Positions 23,137 through 35,206 of a DNA stretch of 64,000 bases are shown one piece after another. Made by a program: the position numbers and the translations under genes. Position 1 is the stretch's first letter, and each line of letters starts with the position of its first letter. The notes under the pieces were generated by a model. It did no database searches and had not been told where the DNA came from. It saw only the letters and a list, made by a program, of their open reading frames with translations. The stretch comes from Cavenderia fasciculata (taxonomy: Eukaryota > Evosea > Eumycetozoa > Acytosteliales > Cavenderiaceae): positions 62,001 to 126,000 of the forward strand of contig NW_004457718.1 in NCBI RefSeq assembly GCF_000203815.1. The letters run 5' to 3'.

Positions 23137-26100
23137 ATGACAGATAATTACAAAGGACTCTTACAAGAGATTTGTCAGAAACATCGAGAAGGTGTTCCCA
23201 ACTATACAGAATGTCATCAAGCTCCTGGTCCAAATAATTCAAATATATTCACTTCACAGGTACATTGTCTGTTTAGAGGTACAGATCTTTCGGGTGAGGG
23301 AAAGGGAAAGACAAAGAAAGATGCTGAAAAGGCTTCTGCTCTTAGTGTCATTCATCAACTATTTATACTCTTTCCTGAAATTAAACCTACTTCTTTTAAT
23401 TCTTCTCCCTCTTCTCCCTCTTCCTCCTCTGATCCTTCATCTTATTCATCTTCTTATACCTCTTCTTCACCTTCACCTGTGGCCAATCATTTTGTCCCTT
23501 CTTCTTCTTCCTCTTACTCTGCTTCTGCAACCTCCTCCTCCTCTTCTGTACCATACACACATACTATATTTAGTATACCAACTACATCAACTACATCAAC
23601 AACAACAAGTACCACATCAGCTACTATTATAGAAGAGAATGATACCATTTCATCATCACCATCTATTACACCACCTCCAACACCTCCATTTAGAAGTCAT
23701 GAAAGACCAACTACACCTACATCATCGTCATCTACCTACTTGTACGATGATCAATCATCAACGTCATCATTTAATATCGACTCTTCCAAATCATCAAGTT
23801 CCTACACACCAACAACAACAACAACAACTCAACAACAACTTCAAATTGATGCACTTCAAAAAATAGTAAAAGACCAACAATTAAAGTTTGCCAAAGAGAT
23901 ATTTGAGATGAAACAAAACCATGAACGTTCCAACAAGGTACTGGAAGATAGAATAGCAGAGATGGAAAGAAAGTTTGAAGTCGTAAAAGAATTTGTTGAT
24001 CACAAACTCAAACAACCTAAAAAGAATAATGACAAGACTCATTCCTATAAGATTGTCATGGCTACATCTACTGTAGAGAAACCACCAATTCTTTCTCCTT
24101 CTTCTTCTTCCTCCTCCACTTACACTTCCACTTCCACTTCTTCTCGTACATATGGAAGACAACAACAATCAACAATCAACTATCAAAGTGTGGTACATCC
24201 TGAAATTGCCAAAATTGACAACAACAAAGTACCAGAGACGATGAATTTCCTTGTCTATCATCTTGTCGTTTCTCATGGTTTCCAACCATCCAACTTTTCA
24301 CATCTCGATCGTAAATATCGACACAATGGATTTGTACTCTACACTCAAGAGATACTTCATCGAAAGCCTGTAATACATATATCCAATGCTGCAGGACAAC
24401 ACTTTGGAGTAACAGTCATCCAGTCAAAGCAGGTTAGTGTCAGTCGATCCGACTTTCAGTTTATGCTCACCTTTTTTAACTTTTTCTATGGTCCAGTGCT
24501 CGAACAACACTACATGCCAACCAATGAAAACGATCGTCACTTTTTCGTGCCAGATGTAGAACCAGCCGACACTGCTCCAGGAAGCATGAGTGTTGGTGAA
24601 AAGTTCCGTATCCTCTTTGATCTCATCCAACAAATCGATGTCTTGGGTGTCTGTCCTCCAGGTATAAAAGACAAGAACCAAATGGTTGAATTCTTTAAAG
24701 AAAGATTCCTCAACAAGGTTCAAATGACTGCTCGTGGTGACTTTGTCGTTTGTAGAGGTGTCGACCCAAAGAAAACATTCCGTTATGACTCTGTTCCATA
24801 CAAGGTCAAACGTATGGATGGTAAGCCCGTCCCTCTCGTCAGTAATGAAGCACCCATTATAATGTGTACTCATACTGGTGCATCGCTTGGTGGTGAAGAG
24901 TACTGGTCTCTCAAACCTCTTCTCTACTTTAACAAGGATGGCAATGAAGAGGATCTCAGTCGTTGGAACATTGATCCATATCTTCCCAAATCTGATGTTG
25001 CCCCACGGGAACATGCCCCTGTTCGTGATGCTCATCTCGAGGAACCCATTCATTTTGAAGACTATATCAGAAAGAGAAAGTTACAGGAGCGTGATCCACT
25101 CGTCCACAAAGTCTATGGCATTACAAGTGAAATGCATGCAATGGCCAAGGTCATTGTTCTTGTCTATCAACCAGAACTAAAGTGGTGGGCAAAGATGTAT
25201 GAATTCCAAAAATCATTTGTCTCTATCAAGAATGACCTTTTACTCAGACAAGTATTCACTCATCCATCGACCAAGATGATCAACTCTCTTGTACCACAAT
25301 CGTACAATATATTTAGAGACTATTTGCCTTTTGATGGTGACAATCAAAGATTAGAGTTTTTGGGTGACTCTGTACTCAAGTTTTGTACAACCTACTATCT
25401 CTACTTTAAGTATCCACAATTAAGAGAAGGTCAACTCACTTCCAAACGTAGTGAGATTACAAGCAACAGTTATCTACTCTCAAAATGTGAACGTTGGAAT
25501 GTTGTAGATCTGCTTCGTTTTACTGTCACCGAAGATATGAAAAAACCAAAGGCCGATGTCATGGAAGCAATCTTTGGAGCTCTCTTTATTGAACGAGGTG
25601 TAAAAGAAGCATATCAATTCATTGTTCAAAATATCTTTCAAGATCCTGAATTTTCTCAATTCCCAGAGTATCTTTGTAGTTGTATATCTGAATTACCTCC
25701 AAGTATGAAGAAAGAAACAAAAAATATAAAGATTATATTACTAACCTTTTACCTTTTTCTTTTTTTTTAGGTAGAAGACAATCTAAATTTTTATTTGATT
25801 TAAGAATCAATATTAAAAAAACATGTCTTTTCCAACAGAGTATGACATGTTCTGGTGATTTGGATAGTTATGAAAGATTGGAATTTTTGGGAGATGCATT
25901 TTTAGATTTGGTGATTAGTAAACATCTCTATGATCAATTCCCAGACAAACAAGAAGGCTTTTTGTCAACAGCTCGCGCTGGACTCGTAAAGAATGAGGCA
26001 TTGGCACAGATCAGTCAAAAGATTAATCTTAGTTTGGCCATTTCAGATCCACATATTCATTTTACAGTCAAGAGATTGGGTGATCTCTTGGAAGCATTTA

Positions 26101-26525
26101 TTGGATGTCTTCTTTTGGATTGTGGTATGGAAAAGACTAAATATTTTATTCATACTCAATTCAATTTAGCTTCAAAAGACACTGTCCTTGAAGCCTATCG
26201 TTTAGAGTGTATCTCTTCAAAACAGTTTCAGACAACTACCACTTCTACCACCTCTACCACTTCAACTGCCATTCCTTCATCACCACAACAATACAATGGA
26301 AATAATAATAATGATAATGCTAATAGCATCGGAATCGATTCTGTCATTGAAAGTTTCGATGCAATTAACATCAAACAACAACAAAATGGAACAGATTTTG
26401 AACAAGAAGATAATAGTAGTGATAGTTCTTTTGAATCTGATGATGATGATGAAGAAGAACATAAAGAAATTCAAATTATCAACAACAACAATAATAATGA
26501 TGATAATAATAATAATAACAATTAA
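23137..26525 (+). CDS. Dicer-like double RNase III protein (Drn family)
   Basis: Processes double-stranded RNA into small RNAs. Exons 23137-25702 and 25771-26525; 1,106 residues. Order: N-terminal dsRNA-binding domain (about residues 4-75, ending GKGKTKKDAEKASALSVIHQL); a 270-residue Ser/Thr/Pro-rich linker with a coiled coil (about 230-290); a conserved-looking globular region (about 360-690); RNase IIIa (FTHPS, RLEFLGDSVLKF, ADVMEAIFGALF); RNase IIIb (YERLEFLGDAFLDL, RLGDLLEAFIGCLL); an acidic and Asn-rich tail. The four acidic catalytic positions of each RNase III core appear intact. No DExD helicase is present. A dsRBD before tandem RNase III domains, without helicase, is the layout of D. 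discoideum DrnA and DrnB; which of the two this matches is not decided. The intron falls between the RNase III domains. Confidence 0.93.
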
Positions 26526-26661
26526 AATTAAATAAAAAACAAATATATAAAAAATAAATATATTTTTTGAAGTCACCAACAATAAGATTAAAGAAAGACA
26601 TTGACACTTTTTTTGATTAAAGATATTCATTATTCATCAAGAAAGAAGAAAAAGAAGAAGA

Positions 26662-27652
26662 ATGTCATCTTCAAATGATGTAGTAGTAGCAGGAGGAGGA
26701 GGAGAAGAAGAAGAACAACAAGTTTGGTTATTATCAGAAAAAGGAGATCAAATATTGGATTCACTATTACTCAATATACATCAATTCACAAAACAAGTAC
26801 TATCAATGCATTGGGATCCTGTTCAATTACATACTGTCTTACCAACTAAAACAGTTGATACCTATTCATCTGGTTTCTCTGAACATATCTATGGTTCTGA
26901 TACTCCTTTACCTCTTAAATATCAACCAAAAAGAAATGATCAACAACTACAACAACAAGCTGATACAAATCAACAACAATCACAACAACCAACAGATATA
27001 TATACCAACATGTTTAATCATTTCAATTTAAATGATCCAAATGAACATTTGGACAGAGCTGTATTTGAAAAGGATACATCAAAGACAAAAGAAGTTGGAG
27101 AACAATGTTTGGAACAACTACGAAAGTTAACCACCGTCGTAAACGGTATTGTAAATTTAGAACTATCATCACTATCAAAGAAAAATATTCGTAAACAACA
27201 ACTACAACAACAACAAAAGGAAACTGAAATCAAAGACATTGAACAACAACAAAAAATAGAAGATATAGAAATGCAAAGTACATCAACTACTACGACGACG
27301 ACGGCAATAGCTGAAACTACCACCACCACCACTACTACAATGACCAATCTTGGTGATCATGAATCAAAGGTAATTCAAGGCATCATCGATGAATCAAAAC
27401 AAAAAAGAAAAGAATTATCAGATTTAAAGCATGTATGTATTACATATTATATAATAATAAGAAGAAGAAGAAGAAGAAGAAGAATATCACACAATTGTCA
27501 CCATATATATCATCGATACTGATCAACTTTATATCAATTTAATTTAGGAGGCACACAAAAGAGATTTAATAATTAAAAAGTTAATTGATCAAATGAGACT
27601 TTTACAATTAAGCATAAATACAATGAACAAGGTATCTATACCTTCAGATTAA
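26662..27652 (+). CDS. probable Mediator subunit 30-like protein
   Basis: Exons 26662-27432 and 27548-27652; 291 residues. An N-terminal helix (EKGDQILDSLLLNIHQFTKQ), a middle helix (GEQCLEQLRKLTTVVNGIVN) and a C-terminal coiled coil ending KKLIDQMRLLQLSINTMN are separated by poly-Gln and poly-Thr linkers. These three helices fall in the same order as in animal MED30, whose end reads LKQIMDQLRNLIWDINAM. Mediator bridges activators and RNA polymerase II. The match is short and the protein is longer than animal MED30 (178 residues) because of low-complexity inserts, so the name is tentative; another small coiled-coil subunit is possible. The gene starts 136 bp after the Dicer-like gene. Confidence 0.55.
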
Positions 27653-27739
27653 TATTACCGATCAATATATATATATTTGTAATTGTAGTTTTTTATTTTA
27701 TTTATTTATTTATTTTTTTTGGTATAATCTCGGTATTGG

Positions 27740-28231
27740 TTAACAAGCTTCTCCAGTTTTTGAACCAGCAGCCTTAAAGTTAAAAGCAAAGAAATGGTCA
27801 TTTGACCAAGCATAATTCATTCCACTTGGAGAACATTGAAGTTCAAGGTTGAATCCTGGCGATGATGGGTCTTTCCAGAGTGGTGTCATACTGCATGTAC
27901 CATCTTGATTCAATACGATACCGCTTCGGTCGTAAAAGGAAATTGAGGGCTTTGTCTCTGCAAAGGGCTGAACCTTTGAGTTTGCACAGTCTTCATTGTC
28001 ACTGGTTACCACACTGAATGAATCCCCATTGGTCAAGAAGTGACCCTGAGGAAAGTAGTAGAGGTCGTTACGCGTAAACACTACATTTCCATTTGGCATT
28101 ACTACTGTCATTTGTACTCTTTGTTTCTGTCCATTAAAATATGGTGCCAATTGCGATAGACATCTGGGATCTGATGCTGATGCTAATCCTAGCACTAATC
28201 CTATTACTACTATTAATAATAAGATTCTCAT
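27740..28231 (-). CDS. small secreted protein of unknown function
   Basis: Single exon, 163 residues. A textbook signal peptide (MRILLLIVVIGLVLGLASA) is followed by a mature chain of about 143 residues with five Cys, one of them the last residue. The mature part is rich in beta-prone and aromatic residues (QMTVVMPNGNVVFTRNDLYY, GMNYAWSNDHFFAFNF). No transmembrane helix or GPI-type hydrophobic tail. I do not recognise the family. Convergent with the Mediator-like gene, only 87 bp between stops. Confidence 0.8.
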   Translation of the reverse strand: MRILLLIVVIGLVLGLASASDPRCLSQLAPYFNGQKQRVQMTVVMPNGNVVFTRNDLYYFPQGHFLTNGDSFSVVTSDNEDCANSKVQPFAETKPSISFYDRSGIVLNQDGTCSMTPLWKDPSSPGFNLELQCSPSGMNYAWSNDHFFAFNFKAAGSKTGEAC

Positions 28232-28816
28232 TGGATTTATATTTTAAAAAGATATATAGAAAAGGAAAATAGATAGGTTAAAAGGTAGGAAGCAACAAAC
28301 AAAAAGGAAGAAATTAAAATGATTCAAACCAGAGGACATTAACCATCATTTATAAACATGAAATTGCAGAAGAGTTGTTACACACAACATTACAATTGTA
28401 TAATCCATTCATCAATATCACACATTGCTTTGCTTTATGTTTTTACCTCTGTCGCTTCCAACTCAATGAAGAAGTTTTGATAACCCCCAAACAAAAAAAA
28501 TATTGTTATTAATACAACCACTACCACCCACCATTGTTCTCAATGATGGGTTAGTTTTGTTGCCATTATCTTTTGTAAATCTCATTCTTTCAAATCCCTC
28601 CTTTTTGTTTCTTCAATGGTACTAGATATTTTTTTCCAAGATGTTATCAGACACACCAAGTAGAAATGTTTGTTTGTTGGATGTTGAAAACTGGATCAAA
28701 AATATCCAAGATTATTGTTTTCTCTTAATCATCTATAATAATTGTTGTGGTTCGAGATGGTGGATGGCTAGAGATGATGATGATGTGGGTGACACGGAAC
28801 GGATAGGGAAAATTGT
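28232..28816. other. upstream region of secreted-protein gene
   Basis: 585 bp containing the promoter of the secreted-protein gene and the 3' flank of VMA22. A short plus-strand frame at 28641-28829 has no support (see rejected items). Confidence 0.4.
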
Positions 28817-29334
28817 TTATTTTTCTTGAATTTCCTCATATCTCTTTTGGATAGTTTCCATCTTTATCATCTTGTTTGAAATTTCTATTGATAATCTTAA
28901 AGCTGAAATGGAATATTATTAATGATGATGTTTTTTTTTTTCCAATCAATCCTCTGTCCGTCTGTCAGTCATACCTTGCTTAAAATAAAGTTGTGATTGT
29001 TTTAAAGTGGCAGGAGTTAAATATCCAAACCAAAAGATTGGATTGGCCTTTAACTCGGTTGTTCGCCTCTTTGGTTTACGTGGAGTAGATTTCTTTTCGC
29101 CACTATTTTCATTACCATTATTATTTTCATTGTCATCGCTATTGTCGTCATTATTTTCATCGTCTGAATCGCTATCACTGTCACTTTCTTGGTCAATTGA
29201 AGATGAACTTAATAATCTTTCAATTGATCCCATTGTAGTGGTACCTGTCTTTGGATCCACTGAAATCTCTGGTTCCTTATTGAATTTTGTTCTTCTACGA
29301 GTCGTCGATTCATTTTCACCAGTTTCATTATTAC

Positions 29335-29365
<31 letters not shown>

Positions 29366-29855
29366 GCCATTATTATTGTTGTTATTGTTCTTTTTTATAT
29401 CAGTTTGAATTTCATGATATGATATTTCATTATGTACATTATCAATATTATAACCATCTTTTGGACTAAAAGATTTAGATAAAGATGATCATTTAGTAAA
29501 GTGTATTATTATAATAAGACCAAATATATAAAGTCTGGTTCATACATTTCAAGTTTAATAGTTGGTTTCATATTCTCTGGATATTGTAATTGACCAAGTG
29601 ATTTCAAACCCATTGTATTTCTTGATTTAGTTATTAAAAAGTAACCCTATAAAAAAGATCAATTGAATTAATCAATCAATGCTAACACATCATTTTGTTT
29701 GTTTGTTTGTTTGTTTGTCTCGAGATCTTTAGATTGCATACATTCTTTAAGGCATCGTTTAATTGACTTCTCAATTGAGTGAGTAATGTATATTCGTCAA
29801 AATACTCTGTTAATAACTTTTCACAAGTCTCTTTGTTGCTATTGCTACTTGTCAT
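28817..29855 (-). CDS. V-ATPase assembly factor VMA22/CCDC115
   Basis: ER-located assembly factor for the membrane sector of the proton-pumping V-ATPase. Minus-strand exons: 29742-29855, 29546-29646, 28975-29465, 28817-28902; 263 residues. An N-terminal coiled coil (CEKLLTEYFDEYTLLTQLRS) is followed by the family hallmark RNTMGLKSLGQLQY (human: RYAMGAKSVGPLQY), a long Asn-rich and then Asp/Glu/Ser-rich acidic linker, and the second hallmark NPIFWFGYLTPATLKQSQLYF (human: [21 protein letters not shown]), ending in a helix KMIKMETIQKRYEEIQEK. The linker makes it longer than the 180-residue human protein. Divergent from LAMTOR3 by 225 bp. Confidence 0.85.
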
Positions 29856-30080
29856 CTAGTTATAATAGTAGTAATAGTAATAGTATAGATAAATATATAT
29901 AAATGTGATAAAAAAAAACTGTTGATTAAAATATATTCAAACAACTTCCCAGGAAGGAATTTTTTATTTTTTATTTTTTTTTTGTAGCTCTTGAAAAGAA
30001 GAAGAGGTTATCCCTTTTACCTATTATCAATATCTATCGTTTTTACTATCTTTTTTATATTTATATATATATATTAAATC
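29856..30080. promoter_or_regulatory. shared divergent promoter VMA22 / LAMTOR3
   Basis: 225 bp separate the two start codons (LAMTOR3 start tentative). T-rich and TATA-like tracts on both strands (TATATATATATT near 30063-30074). Both genes act on the lysosome, so joint control is plausible but inferred. Confidence 0.5.
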
Positions 30081-30997
30081 ATGTCATCTGTAGGTTGATT
30101 ATAAACAAACAATACTAAGGAGGAGACAGCTGGAGTACATATAGAAGAGATCAACATCATTATCATCATCAACAAACGAGTAGCATTAAATATCTACAAA
30201 CATGTTGGTTTCGAACAACACAACAACAAATCAATAGTCATATGATGATGATGATGATGATGAAGTTGGTCTTCTATTAGACAATCTGCAATACTTCCTG
30301 TGCGGCTATCATGTCATTGTTATAACGAATCAAGTTTAAACTAATCAACAACAATATCTATTAAAATACAGGAACTTAATAACTTTTGTCAAAAGATCAT
30401 TCAAAGATTCCAAGGATCATCTATAGTAATTGCAGATAAGGATGGTTTTGTTTTAGCCAAGGGTAAATAAATTAGAACAACAAGACAACAACAAAACGAC
30501 AACAAAACAAAACAACTACACATAATACTTACACCTCTTTTCATTCCGTTAGCTATTGACCACGACACTATGGAAGAAAAAGTAATCGACAGTTCATTTT
30601 TATCTACCTTTTCATTGGCATCTGATCAGGTAAGACTAGAGTTTTAAAAACAACAACTACAACAACAACAACAACACCCTATTCTCTGATTTGATGAATA
30701 ATAGAATAGAATAATAATTCTATTATTATTATTATTATTATTGGTGAACCAATTCATTAATCTCCCCTTTTTGATTTATTTATATAGGCTGGTAAACTTT
30801 TATTTGGAAAGAACAAGAGCATTGTTTCATATTTTGACGATAAATTGGTATTTCAAATCAATGTTCAAAACATTATAGTATCTATTATTTGGGATTCAGA
30901 TTCAAATGTTGGGGTTTTGTTGGGTGCTCAAGATGAAATTATACGTTCACTCACAACACTTTCCAATTCCATTCAATTGGATATTCAAGATTTGTAA
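30081..30997 (+). CDS. lamtor3: LAMTOR3 (Ragulator subunit, MP1)
   Basis: Roadblock-fold Ragulator subunit that anchors Rag GTPases and TORC1 to the lysosome. Exons 30081-30089 (tentative), 30372-30462, 30553-30629, 30788-30997; 128 residues, against 124 in human. Family block FLSTFSLASDQAGKLLFGKN (human FLSTFALATDQGSKLGLSKN) continues into KSIVSYF, preceded by SSIVIADKDGFVLAKAID and followed by VQNIIVSIIWDSDSNVGVLL. The first coding exon encodes only MSS before a GTAGGT donor; it was chosen because it is the only nearby ATG followed by a good donor in phase 0 with exon 2. Confidence 0.85.
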
Positions 30998-33900
30998 AGC
31001 TTCACATCGATAATAAACTAATTTAAAATCCCCCCCCCCCCCTCACATACATACATACATACATATAAATATATAAATATAATAAACCTTTGGACCCGCG
31101 AGTTGGTATTCTTCAAACGTTGTCACAAGTATAAAACAAACTCCCCCTCCCTATCGATAAATGATATCCCATCCATCCATCTTTTGAATCAATAAAATAA
31201 AACTATCATTAATAATGATATTTTTTTTCTTTATTCAATGATTATCTATATCTATATCTATATTTATTAATAAATACTTTTCTAGACCAATATTCCTCAA
31301 CGACAACATTTAGCACCACCCGACATTTGAAACAACAAGTAGACACTACACAATTTTGGAAGGTCATTCCCTACCCTGCCCCAACCCTAAACCTTCAAAC
31401 TGTTGTCAGTTTGTTGTCGTGTCACGAACAAGTACGTCATTCTGGAAGTTAAGATCCATAGATTTGTTTGGTCAACCCGAATAGTTGGTGGAACAACAAA
31501 AGGCTCAAGTTCTTTTTTTTTTTTTTTTAAATTCCCTTCTCATAAAGTATTTTTTTTTCTTGAACTGATTTTGCTTGAGCTTGTCAGTTTTTTTATTATT
31601 AAAACCAAATTAGGAAATATTGACCATTAAGAAAGGCTTTTTGAAAACTCTTCCTCATCAACTTTAATACCCCCCAATGCCCCCGCGACTCTCTTTTAGA
31701 GTGGTGGCAGTATTGGTTCATAGACAGTCGACCACCACCAAAACACAACAAACATCGAATTAATTAAAGAGAGTGAGTGAACTAGTGCAACTGTCGCCTG
31801 TAGAAAAAGACCAAGACCTAAATGTAGAATATTGAATTTATTATATCACATCCAAAAAGAACAACTCAAAGATCCATAGTACCGTTCATATTTTTGATAC
31901 ATCAATGATATTTCAAAACAACAAACAAACTCTTTTTAGCTTTCTTTTTAAATTATTTATATAGTTTCCACACACCCACCTAAACATTAATTAAATGTCT
32001 TTTCAATTTTTATAGGTTATTCATTAAATCAACTAAATAAATATAAATATAAAATATTAATATATATATAATAATAATAATAATAATACTACTAGAGAGA
32101 ACTAAAAATAATAATAGTAATAATAATAATTTTCAAGAGCAGTATTATATTTTCATGTCAAAACGTCGATAACAAAAAAGGTAAAAGATAATAATAATAA
32201 TAATAATAATAATCAGTACTGCTGTGTTTGTTTATTGTTGTTGTTCACACATCGTCGTTGACGTATTTTTGTTCGATTTAAAACTATCACCATCTTAATG
32301 TTTTTTATAATTTTCGCCGAGTGGTCTTTTTTGATGGATGGGAAAGGTTGTTTTTTATCAACAATCCCTACACCAAAAACCATGGTTGGTTGGGCTCTCT
32401 GACCTGACGCGGATGTGCAGAAAACCTACAGACTTGCAGGTCATAAATTTATGAAAGAGGTGCTGTTGTTGTCATTTCCCACTCACTGTTTGCAGGTGTC
32501 GACCCAACAGAGAACTGTTTCTTGTTAGACCGCTCTGGGAACTCTTCACTACGATTTACTCTAGCCATCATAAACCTTTCAACCAAATCAGCAACCCCAC
32601 GATGGTTTACTTGGATCTATAAACATAACCGTTCATCCAAACAACCAATAATTCGTCGTTCCTCATGTTGTCTAGATATCTATCGTCGTTCTCTTTTGGA
32701 GCTTGTCAAGCTTTGATTTTAACCTCTTCATTTTATTTGTTAAATCAACCAATCTGTTTTCTTCCTGTTCAAATGTCAGTACTGTCATTCATTCATTCAC
32801 ACATTTCAACTTCTTCTACTACTACTACTACTACAATAGGCATCAATATACCACACATTCATTCTATCTCCTACATACTCTTTTAAGGGATCCATCCACA
32901 GTTGTAAGTACACTATTACTCTTTCCCCACACACCATCTTATTATTATGTCTCTCTGCCAAGGTTGACTTGATGTCTGTTCAGAGAATAATTATCTCTTT
33001 GTCTTTCTTTCATCCTTGCCCCTCAAATTCATTTTTCAGTGTTGGATATTTTGATCAAACAAAATATCTCCATTGTTCTCGAATAGTCGACTAAAAATAA
33101 CCCATCAAGGGTGCGCAATCGTGATCGAAAAGCTGTTTTTTTTCCAAATGGCGCAGATTTTTTTTTTATGGCATCATTCCTTTGCATTGAGTGTCAAAAA
33201 CTCAGCCATCTGTTGGCAAATCACCACCGAGGAAGGTCTACGACTAACCCCTACTCTCTCGATCTGCGTACCCTCCTCTTAACATCCGTCTCCAATATAC
33301 GAATGTTGGAGGTCGACCACGAGGCGTGTACCTCAGGCTATTTCGAACAAACAAGATGAAGGGTTTTTTTTCTTTTTGTTTTCGATCAGGCTTGTTTTCG
33401 AAATCTGCCCTTGCCGCACTGTGACCCTTCGCTCATACAAGCCAATTTTTTTTTGATTTTTTAATTTTTTTTGTTTCGTAGCGAAAAAAACACCTTCACG
33501 CCTTTGACCATTCATTCTTCACCCCCAACCTTTTTTTCCCTCTTTCCTTCTATAAGCTCTAGTAACACTACAAACTCTTTCTTTTCTCTCTCTCTTTTAT
33601 AAAATACTATTATCTATCTATTTTCGATCAAAAGCACTTTTTTTTATATCTTGCTTGATTGAATTTATTGTATCATATTCACCCCCATCAGTAGTATAAT
33701 AATATTTAAACGAAAAAAAGAGAAAACTTTAAAGCACATACTCGTCAACAAAGGCACAGGAATCCAATTTCGCACCACACACATTTTTGTTTTTGATATA
33801 TATATACACTACCCTTCCATGTTTTATTAAACAAAACAGCCATACCAGATATATAATCATTTTTTTTTTTCGAGGTCACCCTTAGGCAAACAATTTTTTT

Positions 33901-34376
33901 GTACCATTACTTTTTGTAGTTTTAAATATTCTATCTTTGTTTAACAATTAGTTACTTTTTTTTTCCAAAGTCTAATTGCCATCTTTTTTTTACTCTGTAC
34001 ATATATTTTATTTTTTTTAACCAAAAACTCCAATTTAAACTAACTTTTAGATAAAGTTATATTAACCAACCATTATTCTTTCAAAATAATTAGAATTTAT
34101 TCTCAATTAACAAAACACGAAATATATACTTTTTTTTTTTTTTAATATTTATATATTTTCCAACTATATCCCTCTGTACATATATTTGACATTAACAACA
34201 ACAACAACAACAACAATACAAATAGGAATTCACCAAAACTCCTAAATTAATTAATTTAATTTTTCTTTTTTCAAATTAATTAATTTCCGATCAAACAACA
34301 AAAAATCATCCGATAATTATACATTTTCCCCAAACAACCAACATTTTTTTCCAATTACACTCTCTCTTATTCAAAA
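30998..34376. other. 3.4-kb gene-free region upstream of the RWP-RK gene
   Basis: No convincing protein gene on either strand. Directly after LAMTOR3 there is a C run (31030-31041) and CATA repeats. Two patches are visibly richer in G+C than the rest: about 32380-32720 and 33070-33430. A small perfect hairpin ACTCT-CTTTT-AGAGT lies at about 31687-31701. The last 700 bp are A/T tracts plus a CAA repeat (34195-34216), as expected for a promoter and leader. Candidate non-coding RNA or regulatory DNA; see findings. Confidence 0.4.
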
Positions 34377-35024
34377 ATGCCATTAATGTGCGAAATTGAC
34401 CTTCCATTCCTCTCTAAATACTTTCATTTACCAATAAATGATGTAGCTAAAGAGATTGGAGTATGTGCTACTGTTTTAAAGAAGATTTGTAGAAAGAATG
34501 GAATTCCAAGATGGCCACATAGAAAGGTAAATATTAAAAAAAAACAAAAAAAACAAATAATAATATATTAATATCTTAATTTCAATAGATTAAAAGTATT
34601 GATAAGATGATTTCCAATCTTGAAAATACCACTCCAAAGAATATGGAAGTAGACGTCCGTATTAAAGAAGAGATTGAAAACCTCAAGAGAAAGAAAGCCT
34701 ACCTTATCAAGAACCCAAATATCCTCGGTTTCAAGTCAAAGACCATCAAAGAGTCTGTACTTGAGGGCCAAGGTCAAATTGATCTTTCTGGAATCGAACC
34801 ATCTAGTAGTCCAACCCCATCTAGTAGCCAAGCTTTTAAGAATCTTGGTGCTATCTCCAACCCATACATTCATCAAAATCAATTGATGATGGATGAACAA
34901 CAACTTTGTAATAATAATAATCAACAAAATCAAAATCAAAATAATAATAATAATATCAATAGTAGTAGTGATAACATAAGTAGTTCAGTACCAACTTCTC
35001 CAAATTATCATTCATATCCATATC

Positions 35025-35059
<35 letters not shown>

Positions 35060-35174
35060 AACTTTAATTATTTCCATACTCTTACCAATGTAGCATCACA
35101 ACCACAAAACCAACAACAACCACAACCACAATATAATACTGAATTATTACGTACACAATTCTATCAACAACCCC

Positions 35175-35206
<32 letters not shown>

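Noticed and set aside
28641-28829. 62-codon plus-strand frame between the secreted-protein gene and VMA22
   Set aside because: It overlaps the last VMA22 exon on the other strand and has no domain-like features.
32522-32716. 65-codon frame in the gene-free stretch before the RWP-RK gene
   Set aside because: No recognisable motif, no ATG start and no linking splice sites; it sits in a G+C-richer patch where stops are simply rarer.
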